Below are positions 58,611-64,000 of a stretch of DNA of 64,000 nt, one piece after another. A program made the position numbers and the translations under genes. The stretch covers positions 1 through 64,000 of the forward strand of contig CAZAPG010000001.1 in NCBI GenBank assembly GCA_964486935.1, in the 5' to 3' direction. Source of the stretch: CAZAPG01 sp964486935. GTDB lineage: Bacteria > Chloroflexota > Anaerolineae > 4572-78 > J111. Below the pieces are notes generated by a model. The model ran no database searches. It was not told the origin of the DNA and saw nothing but the letters and a program-made list of their open reading frames with translations. Position 1 is the stretch's first letter; the number at the start of each line of letters is the position of its first letter.

Positions 58611-59662
58611 CGGGGTACGTCCTGTTTAAGGTTGAGGCTTTCCAGCAACCTGCGCCAGCGTTCCGGCTCCTCTTCAAAAATGTAAATGACAGGCAGAACC
58701 AGAACGCCGCTGCCGCCAATCTGGCGGAGTTGCTCGATGGCCTGGCGCAGCCGATCTTTACGCACCACAATGCTGATGGCGTACCAGTTGGTGGGGGTGG
58801 CTTCTCTGATATAAACCGGGCTGATGGTTGGCCCTTGCAGGCCGCCCAGCACCGGCTGGCTGAATACTTTTTGAGATACCTGCTCCGGCGATTCGCCGCG
58901 GATGTTGGCAATGACGGTATAGTGGTCTACGGCGCGCAGGTGGGCTTCAAACCGTTCCAGCAGTTCTCTGGCAATTTCCAGCACGCCGGGGCGTTGGGCA
59001 AGGGCGGCGCGGTTGCCAATGAGCATCGCCTGGCTTTGCAGCAATTCCCCGCCCTCAATTTCTTTTAACCGGTTCTCTCGCAGGGTGGTGCCGCTGCTGA
59101 CCAGATCGACAATAAAATCGGCGGTACCCATTTGGGGAGCGGCCTCCAGCGCGCCATCGGCGTGCAGCAGGCGGAACGGGGTAATCTGGTGCTGTTCTAA
59201 AAAAGCCTGGGCCTGGCGCGGATATTTGCTCACCACGCGCAGGGGCCGGCTGCTGTGGCGTGACTGGGCCAGCCGGGCCAGGTCTGGCATGGCGTCAACA
59301 TCGGTCCAATCTTCGGGCACGGCCACGGCCAGACGGCAGTGGCTGTAGCCCAGCGCCTCGTGAATAATGACAATATCGCCGTTGACGCCGCGATATTCGG
59401 CAATTTTGTCGTAGCCAACAATGCCAAGGTCGGTATCGCCGTCGCGCACTTTGCGCACCACATCGGCGGAACGTTGAAACCAGACTTCTAGCCTGGGCAG
59501 TTCTTGAATTTGGGCAATATACTGCCGGGGATTGACCTTGTTGATGGTTAACCCGCAGCTTTGCAGCAGGGCCAGCGTTTCGTTTTCCATGCGGCCTTTG
59601 CTGGGCAAAGCCAATCTAACCGTGGTTCGGTGGTGTTTGTTGGGGGTAGCTTTGAGTGTCAT
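58607..59662 (-). CDS. hisG: ATP phosphoribosyltransferase, long form
   Basis: ATG 59662 has AAAGGAT 6 bases upstream; an in-frame start at 59683 lies before that site. The 351-residue protein has ALPSKGRMENETLALL near 18, the DTDLGIVGYDKI near 76, and the PRPP site ADFIVDLVSSGTTLRENRL near 180. The C-terminal region from about 235 (YTVIANIRGES, AISIVVRKD, GGSGVLVLPVIYIFEE) is the ACT-like regulatory domain of long HisG, which binds histidine for feedback control. It is longer than usual (about 300). It is the first gene of the his run. Confidence 0.94.
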   Translation of the reverse strand: MTLKATPNKHHRTTVRLALPSKGRMENETLALLQSCGLTINKVNPRQYIAQIQELPRLEVWFQRSADVVRKVRDGDTDLGIVGYDKIAEYRGVNGDIVIIHEALGYSHCRLAVAVPEDWTDVDAMPDLARLAQSRHSSRPLRVVSKYPRQAQAFLEQHQITPFRLLHADGALEAAPQMGTADFIVDLVSSGTTLRENRLKEIEGGELLQSQAMLIGNRAALAQRPGVLEIARELLERFEAHLRAVDHYTVIANIRGESPEQVSQKVFSQPVLGGLQGPTISPVYIREATPTNWYAISIVVRKDRLRQAIEQLRQIGGSGVLVLPVIYIFEEEPERWRRLLESLNLKQDVPR

Positions 59663-59683
59663 CAATATCCTTTCGCACCGCAA

Positions 59684-59712
59684 ATTTTACATTCATCCCT
59701 CGTTTTCGTCAA
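59684..59712 (-). promoter_or_regulatory. Promoter of the his/pur operon
   Basis: On the minus strand TTGACG (59712-59707), 17 bases, TAAAAT (59689-59684). The start near 59677 gives a short leader before hisG at 59662. No his attenuator peptide or T-box is seen in so short a leader. Confidence 0.65.
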
Positions 59713-59744
59713 TGGTGATTTGTCTCACAAATTGCGGGGTCGCT

Positions 59745-59772
59745 TTGACAGGCAATCTGCCCGTGTTATACT
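59745..59772 (+). promoter_or_regulatory. Promoter of gene at 59800
   Basis: TTGACA (59745-59750), 16 bases, TATACT (59767-59772). It lies back to back with the his promoter. Confidence 0.6.
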
Positions 59773-59799
59773 TTATGTATAATCCAAGAGGCTGATACT

Positions 59800-60204
59800 T
59801 TGAGTCAAAATAATAAACCCTTGCCGCTGCCCGACAAGAAAATTCCGTTTACAGTCATGATTATTGGCACCTATGAAGTGGCGGTTGCCTTGTTAGGCTT
59901 AATTTTAGTGGTTTTGGTGGGCCAGGTAGACGCATACTCGGCGGCCTTTTTAATATTGCTGGCCATTTATGGGGCAATGGGGGCCGGATTGTGGGCTATT
60001 CAGGAGTGGGCCAGGTTTACAAATGTTGTGCTGCATGTGGTTTCCATACCTTATATTTTAATTACCTATTTTTTTTTAGATGGCCCTTCTGGCGGTTATA
60101 TCGCCGTACAATTGTTAATTGCCGCCGGAATTATTTTTGGTTTAACCCGCCCTGAAATTCGCTATAAGTTTCAAACGGTAGTATCCAAAAAAAAGCGGCA
60201 ATAG
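59800..60204 (+). CDS. Four-helix membrane protein of unknown function
   Basis: The 134-residue protein starts at TTG 59800 with GAGG 8 bases upstream and a good promoter before it. It has four hydrophobic helices (about 18-40, 46-68, 72-92, 98-116) and a basic C-terminus VVSKKKRQ. I do not recognise the family. It is divergent from the his operon and is followed by a 240-base gap holding the next promoter. Confidence 0.65.
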   Translation: MSQNNKPLPLPDKKIPFTVMIIGTYEVAVALLGLILVVLVGQVDAYSAAFLILLAIYGAMGAGLWAIQEWARFTNVVLHVVSIPYILITYFFLDGPSGGYIAVQLLIAAGIIFGLTRPEIRYKFQTVVSKKKRQ

Positions 60205-60366
60205 CCTCAGCAATTCCCAATTTGGCAATAAGACATGTCAGATTTTCAAAGTTGTGAGGGCAAACACGCGATTTATGATTGTCAGGCAACATTTTTGCCA
60301 GGATTATGTCAAAAACCCGACAGGTCTGGATTTGAATTTGCAATTGCTGCAATAGCCCTAAACGCA

Positions 60367-60395
60367 TTGCTAAGTTGTCCCAAATATGCTATACT
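60367..60395 (+). promoter_or_regulatory. Promoter of receiver/ModE-type gene pair
   Basis: TTGCTA (60367-60372), 17 bases, TATACT (60390-60395). The leader to ATG 60444 is about 40 bases. Confidence 0.55.
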
Positions 60396-60443
60396 CGGTG
60401 GGTTGGCGGGGATAATTGATTATCTTTCCCAAAGGAGCAGGCC

Positions 60444-60839
60444 ATGCCACATCAAATTTTGATGATTGATGATGACCGTGAAATGGTGACCCTTGGCAAA
60501 CTGATTTTAGAACGCGAAGGGTTTGAAGTTCTTTTTGCCTACAACGGTGCAGAAGGCTTAGAAATATTAGAAAAAGAAGGCGACAACATCTCTTTGGTTT
60601 TGCTTGATATTATGATGGTTGGCATGGATGGCTGGCAGGTGTTGGAAACCATCAAGAAAAGCGAAAAGCACAAAGCTTTGCCTGTAATCATGTTAACCGC
60701 CCGTCATTATCTTGAAGATGAGTCTGAAACTTCTAATTACGCCGACCTGTTTGATGGGTACGTTGTAAAGCCTTTTGTGGTTAGAGATTTGCTGGGTAAA
60801 ATCAATGAACTGGTTAAAACGTCAAACCAGGCCGGTTAG
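60444..60839 (+). CDS. Single-domain response regulator
   Basis: The 131-residue CheY-like protein has acidic residues at 9-11 (IDDDRE), phospho-acceptor Asp55 in LLDIMMVGMDG, Thr near 88 (MLTARHY), and Lys near 112 (VVKPFVV). AAAGGAG lies 7 bases before the ATG. It lacks an output domain. It is 3 bases from the ModE-type gene, so the two are co-transcribed; a link to metal response is possible but unproven. Confidence 0.87.
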   Translation: MPHQILMIDDDREMVTLGKLILEREGFEVLFAYNGAEGLEILEKEGDNISLVLLDIMMVGMDGWQVLETIKKSEKHKALPVIMLTARHYLEDESETSNYADLFDGYVVKPFVVRDLLGKINELVKTSNQAG

Positions 60840-60842
60840 ATA

Positions 60843-61181
60843 ATGATGCAACCCAGGGCAAATTTTTGGATAGAAAAAGACGGTAAAGTGGTGTTAAGCT
60901 CCTGGCGAGTCAGATTGCTGGAAGCTATTCAGGAAACCGGCTCTATTTCGGCGGCGGCAGAGAGAATGGACGTACCTTACCGGCGCGCCTGGGAAAAGAT
61001 ACACGAGTGCGAAGAAAGATTAGGCGCAAAACTGGTTGACACCCAGACCGGCGGCGAGGGCGGCGGCGGCTCTCAACTGACGCCACTCGGCGCCGATTAT
61101 GTCCAGCGTTTTCGTGAGTTTACCTCTGGTTTGAACAGCCTGGTTGCCCAGCGGTTTCAAGAAACCTTCCTCCAAGAATAA
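60843..61181 (+). CDS. ModE-type winged-helix DNA-binding protein
   Basis: The 112-residue protein is a ModE N-terminal domain only: LSSWRVRLLEAIQETGSISAAAERMDVPYRRAW (about 18-50) is the LysR-like helix-turn-helix, followed by LGAKLVDTQTGGEGGGGSQLTPLGADYV. The molybdate-binding TOBE domains of full ModE are absent. Such short forms often regulate molybdate or tungstate uptake. The tungstate transporter genes follow at 62488, and a second regulator with a PBP-like domain lies between. The start may be either of two adjacent ATG codons. Confidence 0.82.
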   Translation: MMQPRANFWIEKDGKVVLSSWRVRLLEAIQETGSISAAAERMDVPYRRAWEKIHECEERLGAKLVDTQTGGEGGGGSQLTPLGADYVQRFREFTSGLNSLVAQRFQETFLQE

Positions 61182-61235
61182 CCCTCTCTTTTTTTACCCC
61201 TCGTTATGATTTCCACATACAACGATTTCAAAATT

Positions 61236-61264
61236 TTGAGCTTTTTCCGGGTGTATAGTATAAT
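61236..61264 (+). promoter_or_regulatory. Promoter of GntR-PBP regulator
   Basis: TTGAGC (61236-61241), 17 bases, TATAAT (61259-61264). The start would fall within the inverted repeat at 61252-61284. Confidence 0.6.
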
Positions 61265-61284
61265 TGTACCGTATTAACTATACA
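61252..61284. promoter_or_regulatory. Candidate GntR operator
   Basis: TGTATAGT (61252-61259) and ACTATACA (61277-61284) form a perfect 8-bp inverted repeat spanning the -10 region and start site, as expected for autorepression by the GntR-type protein encoded next. Confidence 0.5.
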
Positions 61285-61312
61285 GTAACCGCAACGCCTG
61301 AGCGCCTGGAGC

Positions 61313-62416
61313 ATGAGTAAAATCTTTCTGTACCACCAAATTGCCGAGGCCATTCGCAAAGAGATATTGCGCCAACTTCTCAAACCGGGCGACCGGCTGC
61401 CTTCGGTGCGAGAAATGGCCGAACGCTGGAACTGCACCATCGGCACGGTTCAGCGGGCTTATGACGAATTGGCCAACGAGGGCCTTGTTGTAATCCGGCC
61501 CGGTCAGGGAACTCACGTTGCTTCAGCGGCCAGCCTCCTGATCGAAGAAAAGATGCCGCTGCGCCGGGCCACCCTGGTTAACAAAGCCGAAACCTTTCTT
61601 TTGGAAGCGTTGACCGCCGGTTACACCCAGGCCGAAATTGAGCAGGCCGTTAGCCTGGCCCTGGATCGCTGGCGCGCCCTGCGGCATCAGGTAGTTAAAT
61701 GGCCCGAAACCACGCTGCGCTTTGTCGGCAGCCACGACCCGGCCGTAACCCTGGTAACATCTCACTTTAGCCACGTTGCCCCAAATTATATTCCTCAACT
61801 AACCTTTTCCGGCAGTTTGGGTGGGTTGATTGCCCTGGCTGAACACAAGGCCGACATTGCCGGCAGCCACCTATGGGATGAGCAAAGCGATACCTACAAT
61901 ACGCCGTTTGTGCAGCGCCTTTTGCCGGGGCGCCGGGTGGCCCTGGTTACGCTGGCGCACCGTTACCTGGGGTTGGTTGTCGCCCCGTCAAATCCCTTAA
62001 AGATTACTCAACTGGCCGATTTAATCCGGCCCAATCTTTGCTTTGTCAACCGGCAACCAGGCGCGGGAACCCGCGTTTGGTTAGACGCCCAACTGCGCCG
62101 GTTGGGCATATCTGCCGGGCAAATTTTGGGCTATGACAACGAACTGCAAACCCACTCCGAAGTGGTGCGGGCGGTTGCCGAGGAGCAGGCCGACGCCGGG
62201 CTGGTAGTGCAGGCCGCCGCTCTGGCTTACGGGCTTGATTTTATCCCCCTGGCCACCGAACGTTACGATTTTGTCATTCCCGCCGAAACCTGGGAGCGCC
62301 CGCCGGTGCAAACGCTGGTAAACTGGCTGGCCTCTACGCAGGCCAAACAGCGCATCGAAGCGATAGGCGGTTACAACGTGGCCGAAACCGGGCAGGTCGA
62401 GTGGCTGTCAAATTAA
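61313..62416 (+). CDS. GntR-type regulator fused to a PBP-like ligand-binding domain
   Basis: The 367-residue protein has a GntR winged helix (residues 1-70: QIAEAIRKEILRQLLKPGDRLPSVREMAERW) and, after a helical linker, a periplasmic-binding-protein-like domain of the PF12727 type: FVGSHDPAVTLV near 141, GSLGGLIALAEHKADIAGSHL near 165, FVNRQPGAGTRVWLDAQL near 244, HSEVVRAVAEEQADAGLVV near 282. This domain is related to molybdate/tungstate-binding proteins. It would sense intracellular oxyanion or molybdopterin and control the tup genes 72 bases downstream. An operator-like palindrome overlaps its own promoter. Confidence 0.88.
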   Translation: MSKIFLYHQIAEAIRKEILRQLLKPGDRLPSVREMAERWNCTIGTVQRAYDELANEGLVVIRPGQGTHVASAASLLIEEKMPLRRATLVNKAETFLLEALTAGYTQAEIEQAVSLALDRWRALRHQVVKWPETTLRFVGSHDPAVTLVTSHFSHVAPNYIPQLTFSGSLGGLIALAEHKADIAGSHLWDEQSDTYNTPFVQRLLPGRRVALVTLAHRYLGLVVAPSNPLKITQLADLIRPNLCFVNRQPGAGTRVWLDAQLRRLGISAGQILGYDNELQTHSEVVRAVAEEQADAGLVVQAAALAYGLDFIPLATERYDFVIPAETWERPPVQTLVNWLASTQAKQRIEAIGGYNVAETGQVEWLSN

Positions 62417-62487
62417 ACGGGGTGCGGCCAACTTTGTGACGTACCCCTCAATTCATCTCATCTTTTTTTAAAAAGGAGCTTAAAAAC

Positions 62488-63669
62488 ATGAATGCACGTA
62501 AAGGAACTTTTGTTTTTGCGGCTTTGTTATTTGCGCTTTTAATCTTGCCATCGTCACTATTGGCAGCGCCGTTACAGCAACAGGCCGTAGCCTGTGAGCA
62601 AGAGGTAATTGTTCAGGCCGATGACTGGCTGTCGAAGATTGCCGAGAAAATTTATGGCGACGTGTTTGCCTACCCGGCTATTGCCGAGGCAACCAACGCC
62701 AAAAACGCCGAAGATAGCAGCTTTGCCAATATAGAAAATGTTGACGTTATTGAAGTTGGCTGGAAACTATGCGTTCCCAGCGCCGATGATGCCCAGGCCA
62801 TACTCAACCGCCCTCTGAGCGCGCCCGATGTCGCGGTTTCGCCGCCGCAACCAACCGGGCAGGAAGTAGGCCGGCTGGTATTGGCCACCACCACCAGCAC
62901 CGATGATTCCGGCCTGCTCAACGCCATCCTGCCCGATTTTGAGGCGCGCTATGGCGCGGATGTTGAAGTGATTGCGGTGGGCACAGGTCAGGCCATTGAA
63001 CTGGGCGAAAATGGCGATGCCGACGTGGTTCTGGTCCACGCCCGCAGCCGCGAAGACGCCTTTGTAGCCGATGGCTACGGCGTGAACCGGCAAGACGTAA
63101 TGTACAACGATTTTGTTGTGCTTGGCCCCCCCAGCGACCCGGCCGGCATCAAGGGCATGACCGATGTGGCTGCGGCCCTGGCCCAAGTTGCCCAAACCCA
63201 GAGCGTCTTCATCTCTCGCGGTGACGACTCCGGCACGCATACCAAAGAGCGGGGGCTATGGGAAGCCACCGGCGTGCCGCTAGTTGATGTAACCAGCGGC
63301 AGTAGCGCCTACAAGCAACCCGAAGGCGACTGGTACGTGTCGGTGGGCCAGGGAATGGGCGCTACCATTACCGTGGCTAACGAGCAGCAAGCCTACACCC
63401 TCAGCGACCGGGCTACCTACCTGGCCCGCAAGTTAGACGGGCTGGAATTGGAAATTGTGGTTGAAGGCGACTCGCGCCTGTTTAATCCCTATGGGGTAAT
63501 TGCCGTTAACCCCGAAAGACACCCGGATATAAACTATGCCGGCGCTACGGCCTTTATCGAGTGGTTGACATCTTTAGAAACGCAGCAGTTGATTAGTCAA
63601 TTTGGCGTGGATACCTTTGGCCAGCCTTTATTTGTGCCCGACTCGGCGGCCTGGAACGCGGCCAGGTAA
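62488..63669 (+). CDS. tupA: Tungstate-type ABC transporter substrate-binding protein with N-terminal LysM-like domain
   Basis: The 393-residue protein has a signal peptide (to about 27). Residues about 38-97 look like a LysM domain (VQADDWLSKIAEKIYGDVFAY, then VIEVGWKLCVPS). From about 128 it matches TupA: LATTTSTDDSGLLNAILPDF, VIAVGTGQAIELGENGDADVV (split by the usual loop), VMYNDFVVLGP, FISRGDDSGTHTKE, GQGMGATI and YTLSDRATYL. TupA binds tungstate with high affinity and passes it to TupB. A LysM domain could hold the protein to cell-wall glycan. AAAAAGGAG lies 10 bases before the ATG. tupB follows 3 bases later. Confidence 0.9.
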   Translation: MNARKGTFVFAALLFALLILPSSLLAAPLQQQAVACEQEVIVQADDWLSKIAEKIYGDVFAYPAIAEATNAKNAEDSSFANIENVDVIEVGWKLCVPSADDAQAILNRPLSAPDVAVSPPQPTGQEVGRLVLATTTSTDDSGLLNAILPDFEARYGADVEVIAVGTGQAIELGENGDADVVLVHARSREDAFVADGYGVNRQDVMYNDFVVLGPPSDPAGIKGMTDVAAALAQVAQTQSVFISRGDDSGTHTKERGLWEATGVPLVDVTSGSSAYKQPEGDWYVSVGQGMGATITVANEQQAYTLSDRATYLARKLDGLELEIVVEGDSRLFNPYGVIAVNPERHPDINYAGATAFIEWLTSLETQQLISQFGVDTFGQPLFVPDSAAWNAAR

Positions 63670-63672
63670 TTA

Positions 63673-64000
63673 ATGAAAGATTTGCTTCAGGGAGTGGTCC
63701 AGGCTTTTGGGTTAATCATTAGCCTGGACCCGGCTTTATACGAAGTCATCTGGCTGTCGCTATACGTTTCGGGGGTGGCGCTGGCATACAGCACTCTCAT
63801 CGGCATTCCTATGGGGGCGTTGCTGGGGTTAAAGCGGTTTACTGGCCGCAAACTGGTGATGGCGCTGCTTTATACCGGCATGGGCTTTCCGCCGGTGGTG
63901 GTGGGGCTGTTTGTTTATTTAATACTGTCGCGCAGCGGCCCGCTGGGAACGTTGGCCTGGTTGTTTACGCCCAGGGCGATTATTGTTGCCCAAACAATTA
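63673..64000 (+). CDS. tupB: Tungstate-type ABC transporter permease, 3' truncated by window edge
   Basis: An open frame from ATG 63673 runs to the window end (109 codons). The start MKDLLQGVVQAFGLIISLDP is followed by three hydrophobic helices (about 22-45, 60-85, 95-109), with GIPMGALLGLKRF between and GFPPVVVGLFVYLILSRSGPLG later, the pattern of TupB-type permeases. It would form the channel for tungstate taken up by TupA. The EAA loop that contacts the ATPase, and the tupC gene, lie beyond the window. Confidence 0.88.
   Translation, partial: MKDLLQGVVQAFGLIISLDPALYEVIWLSLYVSGVALAYSTLIGIPMGALLGLKRFTGRKLVMALLYTGMGFPPVVVGLFVYLILSRSGPLGTLAWLFTPRAIIVAQTI

Overview
The window looks like a chromosomal segment of a Chloroflexota bacterium, probably Anaerolineae-like. 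This is inferred from two membrane proteins with the Chlor_Arch_YYY (DUF2298) signature, a TIGR03663-type glycosyltransferase with an NHL propeller, many Pro/Thr-rich extracytoplasmic linkers, heptanucleotide tandem repeats, and His-Cys-His-Met cupredoxin lipoproteins. GC content is moderate to high, genes are tightly packed, and most starts have AGGAG-like sites. Both window edges cut genes: a cytochrome c on the left and tupB on the right.

Layout. 0-2 kb: two heme c proteins and a DUF2231 membrane protein. 2-7 kb: cold-shock protein, VOC protein, then a leftward run of response regulator, lipid kinase, aldo/keto reductase and MFS transporter. 6.7-6.9 kb: a 173-bp MITE-like element. 7-11 kb: NarL-type two-component pair, excisionase-like HTH, single-domain receiver, di-cupredoxin lipoprotein. 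11.8-15.5 kb: Ada-like alkyltransferase and a Ser/Thr kinase with FHA domain and external beta-propeller. 15.7-21.2 kb: nitrogen block of ANTAR response regulator, pentapeptide protein, ammonium transporter, an unrecognised protein and glutamine synthetase. 21.3-24.4 kb: GT4 glycosyltransferase, CelD-type acetyltransferase, small surface protein, tRNA-Gln(CUG). 24.5-42.4 kb: giant GT-C/DUF2298 fusion, Vps62-like protein, GlnE with a regulatory insertion, a second DUF2298 protein, two more GT39-type proteins, and a 145-bp MITE with target-site duplication. 42.6-44.5 kb: STAND ATPase. 44.5-59.7 kb: one leftward run of about 19 genes reading hisG-hisD-GNAT remnant-hisC-HAD-hisB-hisH-hisA-trpF-like-hisF-hisI-pncA-small membrane protein-purA-hisE-two DUF4230-purH-TrkA-like, behind a recognisable promoter. 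59.8-64 kb: membrane protein, receiver, ModE-type HTH, GntR-PBP regulator and a tungstate transporter (tupA, partial tupB).

How it fits together. The most notable theme is nitrogen control. Glutamine synthetase has the Tyr adenylylation motif, and the window also encodes GlnE, but this GlnE carries about 250 extra residues with two ACT-like domains between its two nucleotidyltransferase halves. No PII gene lies next to amt, where glnK is usual. The ammonium transporter sits behind a consensus promoter followed by an intrinsic terminator in its leader, just downstream of an RNA-binding ANTAR response regulator. This suggests antitermination control of uptake and direct metabolite (perhaps glutamine) sensing by GlnE. 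The histidine operon contains two proteins whose expected catalytic residues are replaced (a HAD protein and a TrpF-like protein), so their roles are probably not the textbook ones.
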